Assembly: GCF_003097635.1 (NCBI RefSeq)
Contig: NZ_QCZI01000002.1
Location: forward strand, 1-64,000
Origin: Flavobacterium psychrotolerans
GTDB taxonomy: Bacteria > Bacteroidota > Bacteroidia > Flavobacteriales > Flavobacteriaceae
DNA: 64,000 nt
Reading direction: 5' to 3'
The position numbers were made by a program, and so were the translations under genes. Below the pieces are notes generated by a model that was given only the letters and a program-made list of their open reading frames with translations, ran no database searches and was not told the origin of the DNA. Shown here piece by piece: positions 34,922 to 43,458 of this stretch (within the stretch, counting starts at the first letter, position 1; every line of letters starts with the position of its first letter).

Positions 34922-35242
34922 TTATTTTTTATTTTATTAAATACAATCCTCATTCTTCCATAATTAAAAGGAAATCCATCCTCAAAATTAACTTTGTCCT
35001 CAAAAAAAATGCAGACACAAATCACTTTATCTAAGTTGCGCCCAAATATATAAATTTTTGAATGTTTTTTTATCAAAAAAAACATTATTCGGCTAAAAAA
35101 ATTAGTTTTTTTTATATCCGCATATTTTTTATACCTCATTGCTTCAACAGCAAAATACTAAAACGTTAATTTATTGTTTAATTGTCCAAAATTAATTATT
35201 CACTCCTAATATCTTTGTTAAATTTGTAAAAAATATAAAATC
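34922..35242. other. Gene-free AT-rich spacer
   Basis: I see no supportable gene here. A 73-codon minus-strand frame (34918-35139) is very AT-rich, overlaps the PorP/SprF start, and has the composition expected by chance. An exact -7 box TAAATTTG at 35219-35226 lies 17 bases before the nfu gene and is its likely promoter. Confidence 0.5.
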
Positions 35243-36142
35243 ATGATCAAATTAATTTTTAAAGAAACTAATAATCCTGCCATATTAAAATTTGAATTTC
35301 CAGACTTTATTACCTTAAACGAAAGTTTCGAGTTTAAGAACATCGATGAGGCACAAAATTCGCCACTTGCCCAACAATTATTCTATTTGCCTTTTGTAAA
35401 AACCGTTTATATATCAAGCAATTTCATAGCTATAGAGCGATTTAGTATTGTAGATTGGAGCGATGTTAAGGAAGCCGTTGCAGAACAAATTGAAGAATAT
35501 GTCAACAAAGGCGGAGTTATAATTACTGCCAATGAAACAAAATCTAAGAAACAACCCGCAACCGTTTACGGAGAAACCACCCCAAATCCTGCTGTTTTGA
35601 AATTTGTTGTAAGCAGAATGCTAACTAAAACAGCAGTAGAATTCAAAAACATAGACGAAACAAATGCGTCTCCATTAGCAAAGGAATTATTCAAATTTCC
35701 TTATGTGAAAGAAGTTTTTATAGATGAAAATTACGTTTCCATCACTAAATATGCTGTCAACGAATGGGAAGAAATTACTTTGGAATTACGCTCTTTCATT
35801 AAACAATATATTGAAAACGGCGGAACCGCTCTTGACGAAAGTCTTATGGTTTCAAGTCCAAAAATTGAAAAACAAAAAATTGAAAATTTCGACAATCTCG
35901 ATACGACTTCACAGCAAATTATCAACATTCTTGAAGAATACGTAAAACCTGCCGTTGCTGCCGATGGCGGAAACATCCTTTTCGATTCCTATGACGAAAA
36001 AGAAAAACGGGTAAAAGTGGTACTACAAGGCGCTTGTAACGGCTGTCCCTCTTCAACATTTACCCTAAAAAGTGGTATTGAAAACATGCTGAAAGACATG
36101 TTAAACGACAAAGATATTATTGTAGAAGCCTTAAACGGATAA
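35243..36142 (+). CDS. nfu: NifU-type iron-sulfur scaffold/carrier with duplicated Nfu N-domain
   Basis: Nfu proteins assemble and deliver iron-sulfur clusters. Residues 1-92 and 105-195 are two copies of the Nfu N-terminal domain (TNNPAILKFEFP and TPNPAVLKFVVS; each has FKNIDEAQNSPLA-like and PFVKTVY-like segments). The C-terminal NifU domain (about 222-297) has the cluster ligands in GACNGCPSST (Cys265 and Cys268). One N-domain is usual, so the tandem copy is notable. The gene stands alone between a promoter box and a terminator. Confidence 0.93.
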   Translation: MIKLIFKETNNPAILKFEFPDFITLNESFEFKNIDEAQNSPLAQQLFYLPFVKTVYISSNFIAIERFSIVDWSDVKEAVAEQIEEYVNKGGVIITANETKSKKQPATVYGETTPNPAVLKFVVSRMLTKTAVEFKNIDETNASPLAKELFKFPYVKEVFIDENYVSITKYAVNEWEEITLELRSFIKQYIENGGTALDESLMVSSPKIEKQKIENFDNLDTTSQQIINILEEYVKPAVAADGGNILFDSYDEKEKRVKVVLQGACNGCPSSTFTLKSGIENMLKDMLNDKDIIVEALNG

Positions 36143-36157
36143 CCTAAATTATAAATC

Positions 36158-36186
36158 AAGCGTTTCTTTAGAGACGCTTTTTTTTG
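36158..36186 (+). terminator. Terminator after nfu
   Basis: AAGCGTTTC and GAGACGCTT pair (one G-T) around TTTA, followed by T7. Confidence 0.8.
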
Positions 36187-36318
36187 GAACTAATCTGGCT
36201 ATACATTACAATTCGCCGTAAAAAAGGTGGGATTTTCATTCCAAACGAAGTTTTTTACTGAACTCCAAATAAAATAAAAGTATAGTGAGGTAATCCGGGC
36301 TAAAAACATGCAAAAATC

Positions 36319-38343
36319 ATGAATCAACTATCACAAGAAACAAGTCCTTATTTATTGCAACATGCCAGCAATCCCGTAAATTGGAAAGCATGGAATACAA
36401 ATTCATTGGCAGAAGCCATACAAAACAACCAACTAATAATTATTAGCATCGGTTATTCGGCCTGTCATTGGTGCCACGTTATGGAACATGAAAGTTTTGA
36501 GGATACCGAAGTGGCACAAACCATGAACGCCCATTTCATCAACATAAAAGTAGATCGAGAAGAACATCCTAACGTTGATGCCGTTTACATGAAAGCGGTT
36601 CAAATTATGACCGGTCGTGGTGGTTGGCCCTTAAATATTGTCGCGCTTCCTGACGGAAGACCTATTTGGGGCGGAACCTATTTTAGAAAAGAAGAATGGA
36701 TCAACGCACTTGAGCAATTGCATAAACTATATCAAAATAATCCAGAGAAAATGATTGAATATGCTGAAAAACTACACCAAGGTATTGAAACGATTAGCAT
36801 TGTTCAAAAGCAAGATTCAAAGGATGAATTGGATCAAAATCGAATAAAACCGCTTGTAGAAAAATGGAAAAAAAGTTTTGATTTAGAATTTGGCGGAATG
36901 GCTCGTGCGCCTAAGTTCATGATGCCTAATAATTACCAATTCCTTCTAAGATACGGCTACCAAACCAATGATTCAGAGTTATTGGATTTTGTAAACCTTA
37001 CTTTAACAAAAATGGCGTACGGTGGGATTTTTGACACGATTGACGGTGGGTTTTCACGCTACTCCGTCGACATGAAATGGCACGTTCCTCATTTTGAAAA
37101 AATGCTTTACGACAATGGGCAATTAGTTTCGCTTTACGCGGATGCGTACAAACTAACCAAAAACCCTTTATACAAGGAAATTATAACAAAAACACTGGGT
37201 TTCATTACACGAGAATTAACCAATAAGAAGGGTGGTTTTTTCTGTGCGCTTGACGCCGACAGTTTAAACGAAAAACAAGAACTGGAAGAAGGGGCCTTTT
37301 ATGTTTGGCAAAAACCAACGTTACAAAAACTTTTAAAAGACGATTTTGAGTTGTTTTCGGTGGTTTTTAACATCAATAACTTTGGATTTTGGGAGAAGGA
37401 CAATTATGTTTTGATACAAAATCAATCCTTAGAAGAAATTGCCATTTTGCATAAAATGGAGGTTTTAGAATTGGAATCCAAAAAGAAATCTTGGGAACAA
37501 ATACTATTCCAAGAAAGAGAAAAACGAAGCAAACCAAGGTTAGACGACAAATGCCTCACGTCCTGGAACGCCATTATGCTTAAAGGTTTTGTAGATGCAT
37601 ACAAGGCATTAAAAGACGACAATTATCTCGAAATTGCCATTGAAAATGCCGATTTCATCCTGAAATACCTTTGGACTCCAGAAGGAAATTTGCTCCATAA
37701 TTACAAGAACGGAAAAAGCACGATTAATGGTTACCTCGAAGACTATTGCTTTGTAATTGAGAGTTTTATTGCGCTATACGAGGTCACTTTTGAAGAAAAA
37801 TGGCTTCATAATGCCAAACAATTAACTGATTATTGTTTGGAACATTTTTACGACGAAAAAAACCAATTTTTTGCTTTTACTTCCAATTTGGATGCTGCTT
37901 TAATTGCAAAACATTTTGAAACTGAAGACAATGTTATTCCGGCATCCAACTCCGTTATGTCCAATAATTTATTTAAATTGAGTATCTATTTTGAAAATAT
38001 TTACTACAAAGAAACTGCTAATCAGATGATTAAAAATATCATTTCGAGCATAGATTACCCATCCGCTTATTCCAATTGGCTTAATGCGTTTTTAAATTAT
38101 TCCGAACAAAATAAGGAAATAGCCTTTTGTGGTTCAGACGCCTTAGATTATAATTCTGCGATAAATGAACTCTATTTACCCAATATTATTTTAGCTGGTT
38201 CAGAAAACGAATCAAATCTTCCGTTTTTAAAGGATCGATTTGTAGCAGAAAAAACACTACTATATGTTTGTCAAAACAAAACCTGCAACAACCCCATAGC
38301 ACTTTCAGAAGAAGTTGATGAAAATTTAAAATCCTTACTGTGA
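36319..38343 (+). CDS. YyaL-type thioredoxin-domain protein (DUF255)
   Basis: The 674-residue cytoplasmic protein matches the YyaL/SSP411 family. The N-terminal thioredoxin-like domain has SPYLLQHASNPVNW, the CxxC pair Cys49-His-Trp-Cys52 (SACHWCHVMEHESF), KVDREEHP and GGWPLN. An (alpha/alpha)6 glycosidase-like domain follows (APKFMMPNNYQF, HFEKMLYDNGQL, SFFCALDADS-like GGFFCALDADS, DDKCLTSWNA). The cellular function is uncertain; redox or sugar-binding roles have been proposed for the family. No signal peptide is present. Confidence 0.93.
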   Translation: MNQLSQETSPYLLQHASNPVNWKAWNTNSLAEAIQNNQLIIISIGYSACHWCHVMEHESFEDTEVAQTMNAHFINIKVDREEHPNVDAVYMKAVQIMTGRGGWPLNIVALPDGRPIWGGTYFRKEEWINALEQLHKLYQNNPEKMIEYAEKLHQGIETISIVQKQDSKDELDQNRIKPLVEKWKKSFDLEFGGMARAPKFMMPNNYQFLLRYGYQTNDSELLDFVNLTLTKMAYGGIFDTIDGGFSRYSVDMKWHVPHFEKMLYDNGQLVSLYADAYKLTKNPLYKEIITKTLGFITRELTNKKGGFFCALDADSLNEKQELEEGAFYVWQKPTLQKLLKDDFELFSVVFNINNFGFWEKDNYVLIQNQSLEEIAILHKMEVLELESKKKSWEQILFQEREKRSKPRLDDKCLTSWNAIMLKGFVDAYKALKDDNYLEIAIENADFILKYLWTPEGNLLHNYKNGKSTINGYLEDYCFVIESFIALYEVTFEEKWLHNAKQLTDYCLEHFYDEKNQFFAFTSNLDAALIAKHFETEDNVIPASNSVMSNNLFKLSIYFENIYYKETANQMIKNIISSIDYPSAYSNWLNAFLNYSEQNKEIAFCGSDALDYNSAINELYLPNIILAGSENESNLPFLKDRFVAEKTLLYVCQNKTCNNPIALSEEVDENLKSLL

Positions 38344-38362
38344 GATAGTTAATTTTTATTCG

Positions 38363-38370
38363 TAAATTTG
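38363..38370 (+). promoter_or_regulatory. -7 box for the 33-residue-repeat gene
   Basis: TAAATTTG is an exact TAnnTTTG match, 27 bases before the ATG at 38398. No TTG is found at the -33 distance. Confidence 0.35.
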
Positions 38371-38397
38371 GTTATTAACCAATAAATATACATTATT

Positions 38398-38874
38398 ATG
38401 GGATTTGGAACGTTTATCAAAAAGTTGTTTGGTTCGGGAAAACAATCTGCCGAGGGCTTAACAGACAAAGCAGATACTATTGCTGAAGATATTTATGCTA
38501 AAGCAAAAGAGAGTGTTGCACCGATGATTGAAAAAGCCGAGAGTTATGCTGAAGTTGCCAGGGAAAAAGCAAGCAATGCTATAGCGGATGTTATTGATTC
38601 GGCAAAAGAAAGTGTGGCTCCAATTATTGGAAACGCAGAAGTTTATGCTGATATCGCAAAAGAAAAAGCAAGCAATGCTTTAGCAGATGTCATTGATTCA
38701 GCAAAAGAAAGTGCGGCACCAATTATTGAAAAAGCAGAAAATTTTGCAAATGAGGCAAAAGAAAAAATTTCGGATACTTTCATCAGCTCAAAAGAAAAAG
38801 TGAATGATTTCATCCATAAGGAATCCAAACCTATTGCAGAAAACAAAAACAGAATTGAAGAAGATGCCGATTAA
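38398..38874 (+). CDS. Amphipathic-helix repeat protein, three 33-residue units
   Basis: The 158-residue protein has a short hydrophobic head (MGFGTFIKKLFGSG). Three 33-residue repeats follow at about residues 30-125, each with AKESVAPIIxxAExYA and AKEKASNA(I/L)ADVIDS. The repeat is also seen in the DNA (99-base period, for example 38593 and 38692). Such apolipoprotein- or LEA-like helices bind membranes or protect against stress; the role here is inferred. A terminator separates it from the mechanosensitive channel gene, which may hint at osmotic stress. Confidence 0.8.
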   Translation: MGFGTFIKKLFGSGKQSAEGLTDKADTIAEDIYAKAKESVAPMIEKAESYAEVAREKASNAIADVIDSAKESVAPIIGNAEVYADIAKEKASNALADVIDSAKESAAPIIEKAENFANEAKEKISDTFISSKEKVNDFIHKESKPIAENKNRIEEDAD

Positions 38875-38911
38875 AATTTAAAAAATCTTATTTTTGCATC
38901 TCATTAACCTT

Positions 38912-38938
38912 AACCTTCCTCATCAGGAAGGTTTTTTT
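38912..38938 (+). terminator. Intrinsic terminator
   Basis: AACCTTCCT and AGGAAGGTT form a 9-bp stem with the loop CATC, followed by T6. Confidence 0.9.
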
Positions 38939-38949
38939 AAATTTAAAAA

Positions 38950-39780
38950 ATGAACCCTATCGTAAACGCAAGTTATATCGAACAATATTCGACTTCTTTT
39001 ATAAAAGTTTTAATTGATTATTCCCCAAAGTTAATTGCAGCGGTACTCCTTTTATTTATAGGGATTTGGGGTATTAGACTCGTAAATAACGTTTCTCGAA
39101 AAATCATGGTGAAGAGAGAAATTGAACCCACTTTAATCAAATTTTTATCGGATATCATCTTTTGGGGATTGCGAATTATTCTTTTTATCGCCGTAATTTC
39201 AAAACTCGGCATAGAATCATCCTCTTTTGTGGCAATTCTTGGCGCCGCTGGTCTGGCCGTTGGTTTGTCTCTTCAGGGTTCATTATCCAATTTTGCTGGT
39301 GGAATGTTGATTATCCTTTTCAAACCTTTCAAATTAGGCGATGCCATAGAAGCACAAGGTGTTTCAGGAATGGTAATCGATATTCAGATCTTTGTTACCC
39401 AGTTATTGACGGCAAACAATCAGGTTATTTTTGTTCCCAACGGTGCCTTGTCTAACGGAAATATCATCAATTATTCGAAACAGGAAAGCAGAAAAACTGA
39501 TTTAACCATCGGAATTTCATATGACACTAATCTTAAAAAAGCAAAAGATCTTATCTATGAAATTATTGCTAAAAACCCTAAAATACTTCAAGAACCGAAG
39601 CCTTCGGTTTCCATAAAAGAATTAACGGATTCCGGTATAAAAATTGCCATTCGCGTTTGGACAAAAAACGAAAATTTTGCTGATGTTTGCTCTGATCTTT
39701 TAGAAGATTCAAAAACAGCCTTTGATATGGCACAAATCTCTTTTCAGCCCTTTCTGAAAGAAACTTCAAGACAACAATAG
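38950..39780 (+). CDS. Small-conductance mechanosensitive channel (MscS family)
   Basis: The 276-residue membrane protein has three N-terminal helices (about 22-45, 65-85 and 90-125). The pore helix contains AILGAAGLAVGLSLQGSLSN, the Gly/Ala pattern of MscS TM3. The beta domain follows, with FKLGDAIEAQGVSG, VFVPNGALSNGNIINYS and a cytoplasmic alpha/beta vestibule. MscS channels release solutes during hypo-osmotic shock. It starts 12 bases after a terminator, so its promoter may lie in or before the hairpin region. Confidence 0.94.
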   Translation: MNPIVNASYIEQYSTSFIKVLIDYSPKLIAAVLLLFIGIWGIRLVNNVSRKIMVKREIEPTLIKFLSDIIFWGLRIILFIAVISKLGIESSSFVAILGAAGLAVGLSLQGSLSNFAGGMLIILFKPFKLGDAIEAQGVSGMVIDIQIFVTQLLTANNQVIFVPNGALSNGNIINYSKQESRKTDLTIGISYDTNLKKAKDLIYEIIAKNPKILQEPKPSVSIKELTDSGIKIAIRVWTKNENFADVCSDLLEDSKTAFDMAQISFQPFLKETSRQQ

Positions 39781-39814
39781 CATATAAAAATATTGTGAAT
39801 ACCGATTGTGAATT

Positions 39815-40489
39815 TTAAACCACCTTCTTTGAAGCCGTAATTATAAAATCTTTCAAATAATACGGTTCAAAATAAGCCACGTCAACCGTGTCTTTTTTTT
39901 GATATTTCTCAAAGCTTAACGCACCCATTTCTTTGGCAGACGGATAAATTATATCCTCTAAAAAGATATGATTTTCTTTCGTTAAAACGGTTTTGCATTT
40001 TTCGGCACAATCACCAATAAAATAGAGTTTATCCTTGTATTCCGAGAAGGATTCTGCTGTAAGTACCTCGGCTTTAACTTCTCTTATTTTTTCTAAATTT
40101 TCGTGAAAAATTGCACTATACACTTCCATCCTTCTTGCATCAAGCATTGGCACAATAAAGCCATCTGAAACTTGCGCCTGTGAAGCGAGTACAGCCAAAG
40201 TATCAATCGCAATTAAAGGAATATCCAATGCAAAACACAATCCTTTTGCGGCAGAAACCCCTATTCGCAAACCCGTATAAGAACCGGGACCCTGGCTCAC
40301 GGCAATGGCCGACAAGTCTTTGAAAGACAGCCCAAGTTCCTTTATTATTTCTGAAATAAATACATGCAATTTTTCAGCGTGTGAGTAGCCCTCTTCCGCC
40401 ATTTCTTTGCATAACAGCGTTTTCCCATCTTTTGCAATTGCAATAGAACAGTTCTTGGTTGCCGTTTCGATATTAAGAATATAAGACAT
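39815..40489 (-). CDS. tsaB: tRNA threonylcarbamoyladenosine biosynthesis protein TsaB
   Basis: TsaB pairs with TsaD and TsaE to make the t6A37 modification of ANN-reading tRNAs. The 224 residues form an ASKHA fold beginning ILNIETATKNCSIAI. They carry the family segment AVSQGPGSYTGLRIGVSAAKGLCFA (residues 62-86) and DARRMEVYSA. Its ATG shares one base with the stop codon of the upstream export adaptor gene, so the two are translated from one transcript. Confidence 0.94.
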   Translation of the reverse strand: MSYILNIETATKNCSIAIAKDGKTLLCKEMAEEGYSHAEKLHVFISEIIKELGLSFKDLSAIAVSQGPGSYTGLRIGVSAAKGLCFALDIPLIAIDTLAVLASQAQVSDGFIVPMLDARRMEVYSAIFHENLEKIREVKAEVLTAESFSEYKDKLYFIGDCAEKCKTVLTKENHIFLEDIIYPSAKEMGALSFEKYQKKDTVDVAYFEPYYLKDFIITASKKVV

Positions 40490-41790
40490 TATTTCTTAAT
40501 CTCTATTTTCTCATTCGTGGCGACTTTTACTTTATCTCCAGAACTCAACTCTTTTGTTACCGTATTGTAAGGGCCTACAATTACTATATCCCCGGGTTTT
40601 AACCCTTGGGTCACCTCTATATTGGTGTCATCTTGTATACCTGTTTTGATAATTCTAATTTTAGCCTTATCTCCCACTTTTACAAAAACACATTCTAATT
40701 TTTTATCAATTTTTTGTTTTACCGTATTTTCTTCAGATGACGGATCTTTAACTTCCAATTTCTTGACAGCAGCGGTGTCCGCCTTTACAACAACTGAACT
40801 GATTGGAATACCAATAACTTTTTCTTTTCGTTCCGTAATGATATCAACTGTAGCGGTCATTCCTGGTCTAAATGGGGAGTATGCCGCTGGCTTCCCCACT
40901 AATAAATCTTGATAAGATTCTTTTACAATTCTAACTTTGACTTTAAAATTGGTCACTTGGTTAGCTGTCAAAGAAGAACTGGCCGAGTTAGAAATGCTGG
41001 TGACAATTCCTCTAAAATGTTTCTTTAAATATGCATCTACCTGCACTCTGGCAGAATCCCCAACGGTTATTTTTACAATGTCATTTTCGTTGACGTCTAC
41101 TTCAACTTCCATGTTATTGAGGTTTGCTACCCTCAAAATTTCAGTTCCTGTCATTTGCTGGGTTCCCAAAACACGCTCCCCTAATTCTACGTTTAATACC
41201 GAAATAGTTCCGTCAGCAGGAGATAAAATTGTTGTTCTTCCAAGATTATCTTTAGCCTCATTTACTGTTGCTGAAGCGCTTTTAACATTAAAATAGGCCG
41301 CTTCTTTGGCCGCTTTTGTACTTTCAAAAGTAGAAATTAATCTTTCCCAATCGGATTTTGAAATGATACCTTTGTCAAACAACGTTTTATTTCTATCGTA
41401 ATTGGCTTTAGCTTCTTTAAATGAGGCATCCGCCTGACTTAGTCCCGCTTTAGTTTGAGACAAACCAGCAACTGTTCTATTATAGCCAGAGGTATATAAA
41501 TCAGGATTAATTTTAACCAACAAATCTCCTTTTTTCACCACCTGCCCTTCTTTGAGTGGTAAGGCAATGATTTCTCCGGAAACCATAGAAGAAATTTTTA
41601 TTTCTGTTTCGGGTTGAATTTTTCCAGTTGCAGAAACTGTTTCGACAATGGTTATTTGATCGACTTTTGCAATTTCAACATCAACTGCTTTGTCTTTATT
41701 CCCGATAATTCCTTTTTTAGAAAGTATCAATAATGCAACAACTAAAACTATTGCGGAGACTAATAAAATATAAATTGTTTTTTTTGACAT
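40489..41790 (-). CDS. HlyD/MacA-type periplasmic adaptor of an export pump
   Basis: The 433-residue membrane-fusion protein has an N-terminal membrane anchor (about 5-24) and a barrel-sandwich (lipoyl-like) domain (VSATGKIQPETEIKISSMVSGEI, then GQVVKKGDLLVKINP). A helical hairpin of about 100 residues and the second lipoyl half (LSPADGTISVLNVELGERV) follow, then a membrane-proximal domain. This matches adaptors of MacB-type ABC or RND pumps. It follows a TolC gene by one base, but no permease is adjacent, so the inner-membrane partner must be encoded elsewhere. Confidence 0.9.
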   Translation of the reverse strand: MSKKTIYILLVSAIVLVVALLILSKKGIIGNKDKAVDVEIAKVDQITIVETVSATGKIQPETEIKISSMVSGEIIALPLKEGQVVKKGDLLVKINPDLYTSGYNRTVAGLSQTKAGLSQADASFKEAKANYDRNKTLFDKGIISKSDWERLISTFESTKAAKEAAYFNVKSASATVNEAKDNLGRTTILSPADGTISVLNVELGERVLGTQQMTGTEILRVANLNNMEVEVDVNENDIVKITVGDSARVQVDAYLKKHFRGIVTSISNSASSSLTANQVTNFKVKVRIVKESYQDLLVGKPAAYSPFRPGMTATVDIITERKEKVIGIPISSVVVKADTAAVKKLEVKDPSSEENTVKQKIDKKLECVFVKVGDKAKIRIIKTGIQDDTNIEVTQGLKPGDIVIVGPYNTVTKELSSGDKVKVATNEKIEIKK

Positions 41791-41791
41791 G

Positions 41792-43231
41792 TTATTTTTT
41801 TTGTATGATTGGGATTCCGAAATAAAACTCTAACACTTTCACTCTAAAGATGTAGTCGTATTTGGTTCTTAAAACTTCTGATTGTGCATTAGAGAATAGC
41901 GTTTGTGACTGATTAAAATCGAAGGCATTCATTATTCCAACGGAATATTTTTCTGCGGCATAATTAAAGGCTTCTTGTCTGGCGTCAAGAGCAACAACTG
42001 CCGATTCATAGGCTTTAAGTGCTCCATTTGCATCCGTAAAAGCAGTGTAAACATTACGTTGCAAATCTAGTTCTGATTGATTTAGCGCAATTTTACTCTT
42101 TTCTAAATTGACTTTATAACGCTCGACATTATTTTTTATAGAAAAGCCATTGAGGATGGGAACATTCAGTTGAAATCCAAAATTATGTCCTTTATTATCA
42201 TTAAACTGATCTAAAATAGGTAATGCTTTTCCTAATATCGGAGAAAAATTGGGCTGTAATACCTGTTGATTCGTTCCTTCCACAAACCCAATTACAGATG
42301 TTGGATTTGCACCATTTTGTTCAAAACCCACGACCCTATTGGCATAACCCGCTCTAGTGTTAAACCTATAATACCCCTGCAAAGTGGGTTGATAAGCTCC
42401 CTTGGCAATTTTCACCTCTTTTTCTGCAATTGCAAGATTCGTTCTGGCAATTTTAAGCTCTACTCGTTCTTCTTTTGCTTTTTGATAAATCGTTTCTGGA
42501 GCCAATAACATGGTGGCACTTTCCTTGGTAATATAATCTGAATCTGCAATGTCGAAGTTTTTAAAATCATCCAATTGTAATAGTTGCGCCAAACTCAATT
42601 TGGATATCAAAAAGGCATTTTCAGCATTAATGACTTTTTGTTTATTAGAAGCAACCGTGGCTTTTATATCCAATAAATCTCCCCTTGGAATAGAACCCGC
42701 TTTGACGAGCTCCTCTGTTTTTTGCAATTGCTTCTCATTATTAGATAATTGCAAGTTTTGAACTTTAATATTTTCTTTGTCGAATAAGATTTGCAAAAAA
42801 GCATTGGCTACATACAAGGAAATATCATCCTTCATTTTTTTCAAATTGTATTGAGCGGCAAGAATTGAAAGATTAGCTCTTCTTAAACGATTTTGATTTT
42901 GCATTCCTTTATAAATATCCACCCCGGCATTCAAGCCTAAAGAAGAAAACTGAGTGGTCTGATTTTGCAAAAGCCCGGTAGTGATATTTTGGTTTAAACC
43001 AATGTTCCAAGAATGGGAAGCATCCGCACTTATGGACGGCAAAAAACCCCCAAAGGCACTATTCTTATCAATAGCTGCTAATTCATTGTCTAAATTGGAT
43101 TGTTTTATGGAAATATTATGTTCTAAAGCATAATTAACGCATTCTTCAATAGTCCAGTTTTTGGTTTGCGCCTGAACTGACCAGCCAAACAGGAAGATAA
43201 AAACGATTCCGAAACAACTGATTTTTCCCAT
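41792..43231 (-). CDS. TolC-family outer-membrane efflux protein
   Basis: The 479-residue protein has a signal peptide (MGKISCFGIVFIFLFGWSVQA|Q). The duplicated TolC/OEP architecture follows: WTIEECVNYALEHNISIKQ, long helices, GFQLNVPILNGFSIKNNVERYK, and ASNA-like AEKYSVGIMNAFDFNQSQTLF near the end. It forms the outer-membrane duct for the adaptor encoded one base downstream. The start at 43231 is chosen because it begins the signal peptide directly. An exact TACCTTTG box lies at 43253-43260 on the same strand and is the likely promoter. Confidence 0.92.
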   Translation of the reverse strand: MGKISCFGIVFIFLFGWSVQAQTKNWTIEECVNYALEHNISIKQSNLDNELAAIDKNSAFGGFLPSISADASHSWNIGLNQNITTGLLQNQTTQFSSLGLNAGVDIYKGMQNQNRLRRANLSILAAQYNLKKMKDDISLYVANAFLQILFDKENIKVQNLQLSNNEKQLQKTEELVKAGSIPRGDLLDIKATVASNKQKVINAENAFLISKLSLAQLLQLDDFKNFDIADSDYITKESATMLLAPETIYQKAKEERVELKIARTNLAIAEKEVKIAKGAYQPTLQGYYRFNTRAGYANRVVGFEQNGANPTSVIGFVEGTNQQVLQPNFSPILGKALPILDQFNDNKGHNFGFQLNVPILNGFSIKNNVERYKVNLEKSKIALNQSELDLQRNVYTAFTDANGALKAYESAVVALDARQEAFNYAAEKYSVGIMNAFDFNQSQTLFSNAQSEVLRTKYDYIFRVKVLEFYFGIPIIQKK

Positions 43232-43430
43232 ATTATTTGAATGAAAGTGTAGCAAAGGTACTATAGTTATTTAACATTTATATGAAAATTAAGGGTGTTT
43301 TTTAACCGAATAACCGAATGACTTTGAACAAGTTTTCAGTAGAGAGAACTTTAGTATACAAACACTTTCCGATAAGACTAAATTAATGTGAAAATGTTAC
43401 AATTAGTTAGAAATACATATTGTGTTTAAC

Positions 43431-43438
43431 TAATTTTG
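43431..43438 (+). promoter_or_regulatory. -7 box for the DUF4403 gene
   Basis: TAATTTTG is an exact TAnnTTTG box 20 bases before the ATG at 43459. The -33 region has TTAG rather than TTG. Confidence 0.4.
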
Positions 43439-43458
43439 TATAACCAAATACTTAAACA

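Noticed and set aside
34918..35139. 73-codon minus-strand frame upstream of porP/sprF
   Set aside because: It has no signal, no motif and a composition typical of random AT-rich DNA, and it overlaps the next gene's start.
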